NCBI GenBank assembly: GCA_045592225.1
Contig: JAZNUH010000041.1
Location: forward strand, 1-44,729
Origin: JAZNUH01 sp045592225
Lineage (GTDB): Bacteria; Bacillota; Clostridia; UMGS1883; UMGS1540
DNA: 44,729 nucleotides
Reading direction: 5' to 3'
How positions within the stretch are numbered: position 1 is the stretch's first letter; the number at the start of each line of letters is the position of its first letter. Below the pieces are notes generated by a model. It did not search any database, was not told the DNA's origin, and saw only the letters and a list, made by a program, of their open reading frames with translations. Below, piece after piece: positions 8,738 through 16,315 of this stretch. The position numbers were made by a program, and so were the translations under genes.

Positions 8738-10372
8738 ATGCCTATTACAGATTTTTTGGAAAGAAACGCGAGATTTTATCCTAATGATGTGAGCCTTGTA
8801 GAGGTTAACCCCGAAAATCAGCCGGGTGAAAATGTTTCGTGGCACGAATACAGCCTTATTGAAGCATCAAAAGGCGGACAGTACAGACGTGAGCTTACCT
8901 GGAAGGAGTTTGACATTGCGGCAAACCGATTTGCCAACCTTCTTTTAACACGCGGAGTTAAAAAGGGCGACAAGGTGGCAATTCTTATGATGAACTGCAT
9001 TGACTGGTTACCCATTTATTTTGGTATACTCAAATCAGGTGCGCTTGCTGTTCCTATGAACTTTCGCTTTTCTGCTGAGGAGATAGAATATTGTTCAGAT
9101 CTTGCAGATATATCTGTATTGGTATTTGGTCCCGAATTTACAGGCAGAATTGAAAGTGTTTTACCAAAGCTTCGTATAAAACACTACTTCTTTGTTGGTG
9201 AAAATGCTCCGGACTTTGCTGACGACTACAGTGAGATGATAACATACTGTTCGTCAGTTGCTCCTGCCATAGAAATCAGTGACGAGGACGATGGTGCTAT
9301 CTACTTTTCGTCCGGTACAACCGGATTTCCCAAGGCCATACTTCACAGACACAGGGCACTTGTTGCATCATGTGAGGTTGAGCAGAAGCATCACTCACAA
9401 AGTCGTGATGATGTATTCCTTTGTATTCCTCCTCTCTACCATACAGGTGCAAAAATGCATTGGTTCGGCTCGCTTATCGCAGGCTCCAAGGCGGTTATCC
9501 TTCGCGGCATAAAGCCTGAGTGGATAATGCAGACCGTATCCGATGAAAAGGCAACAATTGTATGGCTGCTTGTTCCGTGGGCACAGGACATTCTTGATGC
9601 TATTGAACGCGGGGACATAAAGCTTTCGGATTACAGACTCTCACAGTGGCGACTTATGCATATAGGTGCACAGCCTGTACCTCCCTCACTTATCAAGAGA
9701 TGGAAAGAAATTTTCCCCAACCATGATTATGACACAAACTACGGTTTGAGTGAATCTATCGGACCTGGTGCGGTGCATCTGGGTGTTGAAAATATCCACA
9801 AGGTTGGAGCTATCGGTATTCCCGGTTACAAATGGGAAGTTAAGATTGTAAACGGTGAAGGCAACGAGGTTGAAAAGGGTGATGTAGGTGAGCTTTGCCT
9901 TAAGGGTGACGGCGTTATGAAGTGCTACTACAAAAACCCCGAGGCAACACGTGAAGTTCTGACACCAGACGGATGGCTTTATACAGGCGATGTTGCAAAG
10001 CAGGACGAGGACGGATTTATTTACCTTGTAGACCGTAAAAAGGATGTTATTATAACAGGCGGTGAAAACCTTTATCCTGTACAGATAGAAGACTTTTTAA
10101 GAGCAAATGAAAAGGTAAACGATGTAGGCGTAATCGGTCTGCCTGATGAAAGACTTGGCGAAATTGCCGCAGCTATTATTCAGCTTAAAGAAGGTGTGAG
10201 CGCAACAGAAGAGGAAATGCACGAATACTGCATGGCTCTGCCCCGCTACAAACGTCCCAAGAAAATTATTCTTGCCGACATTCCAAGAAATGCAACAGGT
10301 AAAATACAGAAAAACGCCCTTCGTGAGCGTTATGGTGCATCAAGACTTGTAGAGGCAGAAACAACAAAATAA
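8738..10372 (+). CDS. Class I acyl/aryl-CoA ligase (AMP-forming)
   Basis: Soluble adenylate-forming enzyme that converts a carboxylic acid, ATP and CoA to acyl-CoA, AMP and PPi. All core motifs are visible: YFSSGTTGFPKAILHRH (P-loop-like A3), YGLSE (A5), YTGD (A7), DRKKDVIITGGENLYPVQIE (A8 hinge) and PRNATGKIQK with the catalytic lysine (A10). Length 544 fits FadD/4-coumarate-like ligases rather than the shorter PaaK type. It carries a 20-residue insertion (VNPENQPGENVSWHEY...) near the N-terminus. Co-transcription with the symporter under a Phe-type T-box suggests an aromatic acid related to phenylalanine, but this is inference; medium-chain or other aryl acids are possible. Confidence 0.88.
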   Translation: MPITDFLERNARFYPNDVSLVEVNPENQPGENVSWHEYSLIEASKGGQYRRELTWKEFDIAANRFANLLLTRGVKKGDKVAILMMNCIDWLPIYFGILKSGALAVPMNFRFSAEEIEYCSDLADISVLVFGPEFTGRIESVLPKLRIKHYFFVGENAPDFADDYSEMITYCSSVAPAIEISDEDDGAIYFSSGTTGFPKAILHRHRALVASCEVEQKHHSQSRDDVFLCIPPLYHTGAKMHWFGSLIAGSKAVILRGIKPEWIMQTVSDEKATIVWLLVPWAQDILDAIERGDIKLSDYRLSQWRLMHIGAQPVPPSLIKRWKEIFPNHDYDTNYGLSESIGPGAVHLGVENIHKVGAIGIPGYKWEVKIVNGEGNEVEKGDVGELCLKGDGVMKCYYKNPEATREVLTPDGWLYTGDVAKQDEDGFIYLVDRKKDVIITGGENLYPVQIEDFLRANEKVNDVGVIGLPDERLGEIAAAIIQLKEGVSATEEEMHEYCMALPRYKRPKKIILADIPRNATGKIQKNALRERYGASRLVEAETTK

Positions 10373-10379
10373 ATATAAA

Positions 10380-10404
10380 TGGGCTGTAAAGGTTTTACAG
10401 CCCA
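10380..10404 (+). terminator. Terminator after the CoA ligase gene
   Basis: TGGGCTGTAAA-GGT-TTTACAGCCCA, an 11-bp perfect stem directly after the stop, with an AT-rich tail. It ends the T-box operon before the next gene. Confidence 0.7.
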
Positions 10405-10439
10405 TAATTAATTCAGCAGTACATAAAAGGGGATTCATC

Positions 10440-11303
10440 ATGAAAAAAGGGATTTTATATGCCGCTATAACGGCGGCGTTATTTGTTACGCTTGAGCCGG
10501 TATGCAAGCTTATTGCAGACAGAGTTAACCCTTATACAATAACCTTCTGGCGATTCTTTTTAGGGGCGTTTATGCTTGTTCCGCCGGCACTTATAAAAAT
10601 GAAGAAAGAAAAAATACGCATTACGGCAAAGGAACTGGGGCTTATGACCGCCCTTGGTATATTGTTTGTATGTGTAAGTATGATACTCATACAGATTGCA
10701 ATAAAGGAGGGGGAGGCACCCTCGCTTATTGCTATAACCTTTTCGTCAAACTCAATTTTTACAATTATGTTTGCGGTATTGCTCATCAAGGATGAAAGGC
10801 TTACAAAAAATAAAATTATTGCCCTTATAGTCGGAGTAATCGGTGTGCTTGCCTGTGCCGATTTCGGAGAAAAAACCAACCTGAGACCTATTATTTTTGC
10901 TGTACTTTCGGCAATTTCGTTCAGTCTGTACACGGTGCTGAGCAGAAAATATATGGGCAGAGTGGGCGGAATTATCCAGTCGGCAGGAGCTTTTCTTTCC
11001 GGCAGTATAATTCTCCTGATTATTTTGCTGATAAGCGGAGAAAGTGTGGCTTTGCCGCTTGTGGGAAATGACCTTATGATTCTTTTGTTTATTGCGCTTG
11101 TAACAGGTGTAGGTTATGCCTGCTACTTTATGGCGATGGACAGGGGCGGTGCTATGATGGCATCTCTTGCTTTTTTTATAAAGCCGGTGCTTACACCCTT
11201 TGTAACATTGGTTATAAACGGAATTGCTCCGGATATTAAGGTGTTCTTCGCAGTAGCGTGTATAGTGGCGGCATCATATTTTGCAGTGTATAGGAAGGCA
11301 TAA
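10440..11303 (+). CDS. EamA/DMT-family permease
   Basis: Ten-helix drug/metabolite transporter-type permease, usually an exporter of metabolites or amino acids. The 287-residue protein has two EamA repeats: residues about 5-135 (starting AITAALFVTLEPVCKLIAD with the NPYTITFWRFFLGA motif) and about 150-285 (FAVLSAISFSLYTVLSRKYMG and ALVTGVGYACYFMAMDRGG, with a typical PVLTPFVTLVINGI end). It has its own AAAAGGGG box, is separated from the upstream operon by a terminator and followed by a bidirectional terminator, so it is probably monocistronic. Substrate unknown. Confidence 0.87.
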   Translation: MKKGILYAAITAALFVTLEPVCKLIADRVNPYTITFWRFFLGAFMLVPPALIKMKKEKIRITAKELGLMTALGILFVCVSMILIQIAIKEGEAPSLIAITFSSNSIFTIMFAVLLIKDERLTKNKIIALIVGVIGVLACADFGEKTNLRPIIFAVLSAISFSLYTVLSRKYMGRVGGIIQSAGAFLSGSIILLIILLISGESVALPLVGNDLMILLFIALVTGVGYACYFMAMDRGGAMMASLAFFIKPVLTPFVTLVINGIAPDIKVFFAVACIVAASYFAVYRKA

Positions 11304-11331
11304 AAAAAGACATTCATATGAATGTCTTTTT
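11303..11331. terminator. Bidirectional terminator between convergent genes
   Basis: AAAAAAAGACATTCATATGAATGTCTTTTT is a perfect palindrome with A and T tails, usable from both strands: for the DMT permease (plus) and the alarmone-synthetase operon (minus). Confidence 0.8.
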
Positions 11332-11748
11332 CTATGCCTTTTTAATCATTTTTGCTTTGCAAACCTTACAGGTGATTTCAATTTTGCCGACTCCTTTTGG
11401 TACACGAAGCAATGCATGACATTTATTACATTTAAAATAGCGGTGAGTTTTACGTTCCTTCCACATTTTTTTGCGGAAAGAAAAGGTATTAATAAGCTTT
11501 GACTTGACTTTTCGGTATGTGTTAAGCTCGGATGTGCGCGAATAAATGTTTTTGGAAAACATACGCACATAGCAAAGCACCAGCAGAATAAGTGCAAGTA
11601 TATACAAGGGGTAAAATCCAAATACTGCCGAAACAAAAAAGAGTATCAGTGACAGAATGGACATAGCTCTTGAAAGCTCGTCATTCCCGTACCTGCCCTG
11701 CATAAAAACAGCAAGACGGTATTTTAAACTGTAAAAGAATTTTTGCAT
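11332..11748 (-). CDS. Two-helix membrane protein with C-terminal zinc ribbon
   Basis: A 138-residue protein of unknown role. Two hydrophobic helices lie at about residues 28-64 (MSILSLILFFVSAVFG and LYILALILLVLCYVRMF). A basic linker follows, and then a zinc ribbon with CNKCHALLRVPKG and, 20 residues on, CKVCKAKM (two CxxC knuckles). This layout is common in small uncharacterised clostridial proteins. Its ATG abuts the stop of the alarmone synthetase gene with no gap and its GGAGG lies inside that gene, so the two are translationally coupled. It is the last gene of the minus-strand operon. Confidence 0.75.
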   Translation of the reverse strand: MQKFFYSLKYRLAVFMQGRYGNDELSRAMSILSLILFFVSAVFGFYPLYILALILLVLCYVRMFSKNIYSRTSELNTYRKVKSKLINTFSFRKKMWKERKTHRYFKCNKCHALLRVPKGVGKIEITCKVCKAKMIKKA

Positions 11749-12393
11749 TTATTTACCTCCGTCAGCATTGTCAATCTTTTTGCGCAAAGCCTCCATACGC
11801 AGGTCGAGCTGTGCGCTTATCTGTGCGCACTCAAAAAGCTCTGTCGCCATTTCCTTTGTAATTTCAACCTCTTTTTTGTACCTGAGCTGATGCTCGAGCG
11901 ATGCCCAGAAATCCATAGCGATGGTGCGAAGCTGAATTTCCACCTTCATATGCCTTTTTTCGTGGAGAAGGAAAATGGGTATGGAAACTATTATATGCAG
12001 GCTTCTGTATCCGTTGGGCTTTGGATTTTGTATGTAATCCTTTTTTTCAATAAGTGTAATATCATCCTGCGAAAGTAGTGCCTGCGCAAGGGCATATACA
12101 TCGGCAGGGGAGTTACACACAACTCTTATACCGGCAACATCATTTATGTTTTCTTCTATTGCATCCAGTGTAAAGGGCAGATTTTTGCGTAAAAGCTTTT
12201 CCTTTATACTGTCGGGAGATTTAAGCCTGGTTTTTATTGCGCTTATGGGGTTGCGGTCATGCTCTAAAGAATACTCCACATTGAGCACGTTAAACTTGGT
12301 TTCAATCTCCATCATGGCGCATTTGTAGTAGCTCATAAGGTCAACGTATGACTTTGTTATTTCGTATGTGTACTTTTTATCGTCTATATTCAT
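11749..12393 (-). CDS. Small alarmone synthetase ((p)ppGpp synthetase, RelA/SpoT domain)
   Basis: Single-domain GTP/GDP pyrophosphokinase that makes (p)ppGpp from ATP and GDP/GTP. Length 214 fits the RelQ/RelP-like small synthetases without hydrolase or TGS domains. Motifs seen: NDVAGIRVVC (about 84-93), KKDYIQNPKPNGYRSLHI (about 117-134, substrate binding) and VEIQLRTIAMDFWASLEHQL (about 151-170, with the catalytic Gln/Glu region). The C-terminal helix (FECAQISAQLDLRMEALRKKI) would give tetramerisation as in RelQ. It is encoded between a J-domain protein gene and a zinc-ribbon protein gene in one operon. Control is therefore likely transcriptional through the promoter upstream of the DUF5685-like gene. 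Confidence 0.9.
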   Translation of the reverse strand: MNIDDKKYTYEITKSYVDLMSYYKCAMMEIETKFNVLNVEYSLEHDRNPISAIKTRLKSPDSIKEKLLRKNLPFTLDAIEENINDVAGIRVVCNSPADVYALAQALLSQDDITLIEKKDYIQNPKPNGYRSLHIIVSIPIFLLHEKRHMKVEIQLRTIAMDFWASLEHQLRYKKEVEITKEMATELFECAQISAQLDLRMEALRKKIDNADGGK

Positions 12394-12408
12394 TAAAGCC
12401 TCCTGATA

Positions 12409-13098
12409 TCAGCAGCATCTGCAAAAGGGACAACAAAACTGTGCAAGACAAAGTCCCATACATATTTTATCAAGACCTGATGAATTCATATTAAATCCAT
12501 GGGCATTTTGCGTATATGTCTGCCCTGAGCGGTATATCTGCTGATAAAGCATTCTGTATGCCCTGTTATCCGGCTCCATTTGTATGGCGCGGGTAATATG
12601 CTCGGTGGCGGTAACTGTATTTCCAAGACCGTGATGGGCAAGGGCAGAAAGATAATACCAACGACCGTTACGGTTTTGTGCAGGTACAGAGTTGAGTATG
12701 CTTGCGGCATCGCTGTATTTACCTGCGTTTATAGCATATATTGCCTGCTTTACCGCGTCACTGTCATTCGGATTAGCCTGTGGACGGTGTGCGCCACCAA
12801 AGCCAAAGCCGAAAAGGTCTTCAAAGTCGACAGTGGTGTAATAATAACCGTTGCCTGCATACCCTCCGTAGCCACCTGTCTGACCGTTGTACTGACCGCT
12901 TTGGCGGGTAGTATATTTTTCAGGGTTCATAAGCATATCGTATGCTTCGTTTACCTCGTTCATTTTTTTTGCTGCCTCGGGGTCATCGGGGTGCAGGTCG
13001 GGATGGTATTTTTTAGCGCATTGTCTGTATGCTTTTTTTATTTCGTCCTTTGTTGCACCTTTCTGTATACCAAGGACTTCATACGGATTGCTTATCAT
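12409..13098 (-). CDS. J-domain (DnaJ-like) protein with Cys-rich tail
   Basis: Co-chaperone-like protein of 229 residues. The J domain is at residues 4-60 (NPYEVLGIQKGATKDEIKKAYR) with the HPD motif intact in KKYHPDLHPDD, so stimulation of a DnaK ATPase is plausible. A Gly/Tyr-rich linker follows (about 70-90) and then a short helical repeat that looks like a TPR pair (AIYAINAGKYSDAASILNSVP; YYLSALAHHGLGNTVTATEHI). The end is unusual: the final 20 or so residues are LAQFCCPFCRCC-like with many cysteines, suggesting metal binding or lipidation. Its start overlaps the stop of the upstream gene by ATGA. It is not canonical DnaJ, as the zinc finger and client domains are absent. Confidence 0.85.
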   Translation of the reverse strand: MISNPYEVLGIQKGATKDEIKKAYRQCAKKYHPDLHPDDPEAAKKMNEVNEAYDMLMNPEKYTTRQSGQYNGQTGGYGGYAGNGYYYTTVDFEDLFGFGFGGAHRPQANPNDSDAVKQAIYAINAGKYSDAASILNSVPAQNRNGRWYYLSALAHHGLGNTVTATEHITRAIQMEPDNRAYRMLYQQIYRSGQTYTQNAHGFNMNSSGLDKICMGLCLAQFCCPFCRCC

Positions 13099-13910
13099 CC
13101 GATAGCTCCTTTCGTGTGTGCATTGTATTTAAGCCAAAGACCTGAATACAAAATGTTCTTAAGTATGTCCTCATCGCGGACAAGGGGCAGTATTTCAAAG
13201 CTTTTTGACACTTCACCCAAAATACCTGTGAGATGGGGACGGATGTTTTGCGGAGTCTGGTTCATAAGTAGAAGGGGGTTATATCCTCCGCTTTTTTTGT
13301 CCTTATCAAAATCACAGGCGGCATCGGCAAGATAAATAAATTTGCCAAGACCATAGCCTATGGCTTTAAGGTAGCCTGTCCAGTTGTCTGAATACGGAGC
13401 AAAAATCTCGCTCATAAACCTGCCGCAGCAGTTTGCAGCTGTGTCTGGATTTGCTTCGCCCTCGCGCTCAAGCTTTGTCAAAAGCTGAAGACTTTGCTCA
13501 ATGGCGGTGCACTGTGCAGGCCATTTTCCCTTCACCTTTGTGTAATGGCGGTGAAGAGTGGCGGCATAGAGGCGCTTTGCAAGATTTTTATCGTCATTCC
13601 AGTCATCAATACATTTAAAGTAGGTAAGTGCTACCGTCATATCGGCAGCATATTCGGTAAATATATCAACCGAGTATTGATGCTTTGACATAGGGTGTGG
13701 GGCACAACGCCCTGTACCTTGTTCCTGCTCGGGCTCATATAAAGAGGATAAAAGTAAAATCAAAAATGTAAAATCATAAGATAATGCAAGGCGGCTGCTT
13801 AAACCGTATTTTTGACCGAGGGTACGGCAAAGACCGCAGTAAACAGAACGATAACGTGTTTTGTCCGCATCGGAGAGTGCCTGTACATTTACCTGAATGT
13901 GTCCGAACAT
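13095..13910 (-). CDS. DUF5685-like protein
   Basis: A 271-residue protein beginning MFGHIQVNVQALSDADKTRYRSVYCGLCRTLGQKYG, an opening I associate with the DUF5685 family of Firmicutes; its function is not known. Cysteines in YCGLC (about 24-28) and a later NCCGRF and CDFDKDK could bind metal or act in redox. The body is alpha-helical, reminiscent of prenyl-chain or phytoene-synthase-like folds (repeated DD/DxxxD segments such as CIDDWNDDKNL), but that is a loose impression. Start 13910 is chosen for the AAGGAG upstream; the longer frame to 14021 lacks one. It heads the operon with the J-domain protein and alarmone synthetase. Confidence 0.75.
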   Translation of the reverse strand: MFGHIQVNVQALSDADKTRYRSVYCGLCRTLGQKYGLSSRLALSYDFTFLILLLSSLYEPEQEQGTGRCAPHPMSKHQYSVDIFTEYAADMTVALTYFKCIDDWNDDKNLAKRLYAATLHRHYTKVKGKWPAQCTAIEQSLQLLTKLEREGEANPDTAANCCGRFMSEIFAPYSDNWTGYLKAIGYGLGKFIYLADAACDFDKDKKSGGYNPLLLMNQTPQNIRPHLTGILGEVSKSFEILPLVRDEDILKNILYSGLWLKYNAHTKGAIG

Positions 13911-13988
13911 AGTTGTTCTCCTTTTGGTATGAAGATAACAATTGCAACCTGAAGTTAAAACAGACTTATAATATTCTCTTCCGTAGGG

Positions 13989-14017
13989 ATTATAGCATGT
14001 TCTATTTAAAATGTAAA
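13989..14017 (-). promoter_or_regulatory. Promoter of the DUF5685-dnaJ-alarmone operon
   Basis: On the minus strand TTTACA (14017-14012), 17-base spacer, TATAAT (13994-13989). It leaves a leader of roughly 70 bases before the ATG at 13910. Confidence 0.7.
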
Positions 14018-14051
14018 TCACTTTATTGTAAGAATTAACATTTTATTCACA

Positions 14052-14074
14052 AAGCCCCGTATTACACGGGGCTT
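14052..14074 (-). terminator. Terminator overlapping the end of dpaB
   Basis: AAGCCCCGT-GTAAT-ACGGGGCTT hairpin. Its 5' arm contains the last codons of dpaB, with the stop TAA in the loop. The tail on the minus strand is only weakly T-rich. Confidence 0.6.
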
Positions 14075-14646
14075 AAAAGAGGCTGTATTTGTCTGCCCAT
14101 CAGCGCTGACTGTGCGGCAGGCATAATTTTTTCCATATCTGCTACAAGAGATGTGGGTTTTTTGTAGGCATCATCCTGACTAAAGGGCACAAAGAATATG
14201 TTTTTGGTATTTAAAAGTGCACCTATGTTTTTTGAGTTTGCTCCAAGACCGTCATTTGTTGAAACGGCAATAAGAACAGGCCGTCCGTTTCGCATATGTG
14301 ATTTTGCGGCAAGGGCAACAGGCGAATCGGTTATTCCGTTTGCCACTTTGCTTATAGTATTGCCCGTGCAGGGGGCAATTATTAAAAGGTCAAGTAATTT
14401 CTTCGGACCTATGGGCTCAACCTCGGGAATTGTATGCCATATTCTTTTTTGTGTTATGTTTTCAACCTCGGCAATAAAATCCTCGGCTTTGCCGAAACGT
14501 GTATCGGTGGAATAGGCAATATTGCTCATAATGGGGTATATGTCTGCTCCGTTTTCACGCAGGTTTTTTATTTCGGGAATAACTTTTGCAAAGGTACAAA
14601 ATGAACCTGTAATTGCAAACCCGATTTTTGTACTTGTAAAATCCAT
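14062..14646 (-). CDS. dpaB: Dipicolinate synthase subunit B (SpoVFB)
   Basis: Flavoprotein-like subunit which, with subunit A, makes dipicolinic acid from dihydrodipicolinate in the mother cell; DPA is then loaded into the spore core. The 194-residue protein opens KIGFAITGSFCTFAKVIPEI, the flavoprotein-type nucleotide fold, and has LLIIAPCTGNTISKVANGITDSPVALAAKSHMRNGRPVLIAVST-type motifs of the family (split here: IAPCTGNT at about 110; GITDSPV; TNDGLG). Start 14646 is chosen at MDFTSTKIGF, which has AAAGGA upstream; the extra frame to 14745 lies inside dpaA. It follows dpaA by 4 bases. No asd or dap genes follow, unlike the Bacillus operon. Confidence 0.93.
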   Translation of the reverse strand: MDFTSTKIGFAITGSFCTFAKVIPEIKNLRENGADIYPIMSNIAYSTDTRFGKAEDFIAEVENITQKRIWHTIPEVEPIGPKKLLDLLIIAPCTGNTISKVANGITDSPVALAAKSHMRNGRPVLIAVSTNDGLGANSKNIGALLNTKNIFFVPFSQDDAYKKPTSLVADMEKIMPAAQSALMGRQIQPLLSPV

Positions 14647-14650
14647 AAAA

Positions 14651-15508
14651 TCAGTCCTTTCTGTCCCCCTCCGGACAGAAACCAAGCTCGTCAGCGGCAT
14701 AAAGCACCGAATCACACACAATTTTACCCGCAGAAACAGGCGCAACCTTGCCCGGCAAAGAAAGTGCGGAAACCACCTTTACAGAATGGTTGTGTGCGTA
14801 TTCAAAATCCACTCCGCCGGGAGCAGATGCAAGGTCTAAAACAAATACGTCGGGCTTTACCTTTGATAAAACGGCTGAGTCTATTACCGGATGGGGAATA
14901 GTGTTTATAATAACATCATACATACCTGCTGTATCGGGAATTGACGAGGTATGTACCGGAGTAAAGCCGTTTGCCTGTATCCATGCAAAATGCTCGGCGC
15001 GTCTCGCCGAAACGGTAACCCGTGCGCCCAACCCCTGCAGAATTTTTGCAAGGTATTTACCAATTCTGCCATAGCCTGCAATAAGAATATTACTGCCAAA
15101 AACAGTTATGGGCAGCTCCTGCATTATTATCTGCACAGCACCTTCGGCGGTAGGAATTGCATTTGAAACAGCAAGCTCTTCACGCCGCAGGTAATCAATG
15201 CACGATATTCCCCTGCGCTCAAAAGCAAGACGGTGCTCACCGCTTATTTTACCTGCCATAAGGGTGTGGCGGACACACATTTTTGATGCAAGGGCATCTA
15301 CATAAATTTTTTGCCCGGGAATATCTGTGGCAACAGTTTCGCCGTCTTGTGACATGGGCAACCCAAGTACAACAATGTCTGCAGAAGAAAGACCTTCTTC
15401 AAGGCTTACATCACCCAAAATAAGCACCCGCTCGCCACGCCTTTTCATTTCCTCTGCCATAACTCTGCTGCGTGCATCAGAGCATATAACAAAAAAAGTT
15501 CGCTTAAT
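14651..15508 (-). CDS. dpaA: Dipicolinate synthase subunit A (SpoVFA), probable ATT start
   Basis: NAD(P)-dependent oxidoreductase subunit of dipicolinate synthase, expressed in the mother cell. Domains: an N-terminal Rossmann-like part (FFVICSDARSRVMAEEM) and a dinucleotide-binding domain with ILIAGYGRIGKYLAKILQGLG (GxGxxG, about residue 150). The end VLYAADELGF is typical. There is no good ATG: the nearest in frame (15550) is upstream of a sigma-K-like promoter, and GTGs at 15523 and 15517 lie in the ribosome binding site. GGAGGTGA (15521-15514) is spaced 8 bases from ATT at 15508, directly before KRTFFVIC, so ATT initiation is proposed; 285 residues result against about 297 in Bacillus. 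Confidence 0.9.
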   Translation of the reverse strand: MKRTFFVICSDARSRVMAEEMKRRGERVLILGDVSLEEGLSSADIVVLGLPMSQDGETVATDIPGQKIYVDALASKMCVRHTLMAGKISGEHRLAFERRGISCIDYLRREELAVSNAIPTAEGAVQIIMQELPITVFGSNILIAGYGRIGKYLAKILQGLGARVTVSARRAEHFAWIQANGFTPVHTSSIPDTAGMYDVIINTIPHPVIDSAVLSKVKPDVFVLDLASAPGGVDFEYAHNHSVKVVSALSLPGKVAPVSAGKIVCDSVLYAADELGFCPEGDRKD

Positions 15509-15514
15509 AAAAAT

Positions 15515-15545
15515 CACCTCCACGTAAATATAATATGTGGAGGTG
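15515..15545. repeat. Perfect 9-bp inverted repeat between divergent genes
   Basis: CACCTCCAC (15515-15523) and GTGGAGGTG (15537-15545) with a 13-base spacer that holds the dpaA -10 element. Each arm doubles as a GGAGGTG ribosome-binding sequence pointing outward. Confidence 0.75.
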
Positions 15546-15557
15546 AGCAATATGGTG
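15529..15557 (-). promoter_or_regulatory. Sigma-K-like promoter of dpaAB
   Basis: On the minus strand CATATTATA (15537-15529) matches the sigma-K -10 consensus CATAnnnTA, with an AC-containing CACC about 16 bases upstream. dpaA is a sigma-K gene in Bacillus. The start point would fall at about 15522, immediately before the ribosome binding site. Confidence 0.55.
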
Positions 15558-15584
15558 CGGTGGGAATGCTTTTTATATGGGCTA

Positions 15585-15613
15585 TTGACAAAATATATAC
15601 CGGATGATAAACT
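15585..15613 (+). promoter_or_regulatory. Promoter of the small membrane protein gene
   Basis: TTGACA (15585-15590), 17-base spacer, TAAACT (15608-15613), about 90 bases before the ATG at 15702. Confidence 0.65.
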
Positions 15614-15701
15614 GAACTTAATAAATTACAGGAGAAATTTCCTGCTACAAAGGGACAGTTCTATTGTGTCATTGTCACCTATCAGGGGAAGGAGAAACGA
15701 A

Positions 15702-15872
15702 ATGAAACAAAAACTATTATTACTTTTATCAGCTCTTTTGGTCACTTTGGGCTTTTTTATGAATTGTTTTCAATATGAATATTTCGGTATTGTTGGGAAA
15801 GTGGCAACCGTAATTATGGGGATTGGTGCTATAACTATATGGGCTTGTTGTATACTACAATGGCGTAAGTAA
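15702..15872 (+). CDS. Small two-helix membrane protein
   Basis: A 56-residue protein with two hydrophobic segments (LLLLLSALLVTLGFFMNCF; GKVATVIMGIGAITIWACCIL) and a short charged end WRK. ATG 15702 is preceded by GGGGAAGGAGAAACGA, a good ribosome binding site. The reading frame stays open upstream to 15537, with another GGAGGTGA-ATG at 15552, but the promoter at 15585-15613 lies inside that extension, so the short form is preferred. No family recognised. It lies 86 bases before a lipoprotein gene and could be co-transcribed with it. Confidence 0.55.
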   Translation: MKQKLLLLLSALLVTLGFFMNCFQYEYFGIVGKVATVIMGIGAITIWACCILQWRK

Positions 15873-15958
15873 CAAGAGCCTTTGATACACATGGAAAGAC
15901 ATACGTTAAAGTGTGGAACAGCTGCAGATGGTAAAAGAGGCAAAAAGGGGGACTATGC

Positions 15959-16270
15959 ATGAGTAAGAAAATAATAGCTTTGGTGCTAATTATTATCTTT
16001 GGGGTGATGCTTATATCGGCGTGCAGTGGTGATGGTGTAACCCAAGTTAAAGAAATACCCGATGGATTTGTTCGTTTGCCCGATGGAGGAGAATGTGAAA
16101 AGCTGAGTTGGATGGGATGGGAAACCCAGATTGTATTTATGGATAAAGAGGAAAATTGCATTTATCAGACAGGGTTTAATAACAGTGAGTTTATTGTTTG
16201 GTACAAGGATGCATATTATGTCAACGAGGAAAAGTTCAATGAACTGTTGGATATGGCAGAACAGAGGTAA
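15959..16270 (+). CDS. Small lipoprotein of unknown function
   Basis: A 103-residue protein with a type II signal peptide (KKIIALVLIIIFGVMLISAC, lipobox ISAC at about residue 22). The mature part is about 80 residues with several aromatic residues (WMGWETQIVF; FIVWYKDAYYV) and ends in a short helix. No domain is recognised. A ribosome binding site is weak (GGGGGAC), and the ATG at 15959 overlaps the end of ATGC ATGA. It is followed by a strong bidirectional terminator. Confidence 0.7.
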   Translation: MSKKIIALVLIIIFGVMLISACSGDGVTQVKEIPDGFVRLPDGGECEKLSWMGWETQIVFMDKEENCIYQTGFNNSEFIVWYKDAYYVNEEKFNELLDMAEQR

Positions 16271-16274
16271 AGCG

Positions 16275-16311
16275 AAAAAATGGAGTGTAACTGGTGTTAC
16301 ACTCCATTTTT
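16275..16311. terminator. Bidirectional terminator between lipoprotein and tatD genes
   Basis: AAAAAATGGAGTGTAAC-TGGT-GTTACACTCCATTTTT: 11-bp perfect stem with A and T tails on either side, between convergent genes. Confidence 0.85.
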
Positions 16312-16315
16312 AATA

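Noticed and set aside
14646..14745. Longer start for dpaB (34 extra codons)
   Set aside because: The extension lies inside dpaA and has no ribosome binding site; MDFTSTKIGF matches the family start.
15646..15690. GGGACAGTTC...GTCACCT-like sequence before the small membrane gene, and TTTGGGGACAGG near 38078, resembling REP motifs of Y1 transposases
   Set aside because: The two do not align well with each other and no transposase or paired hairpin is present.
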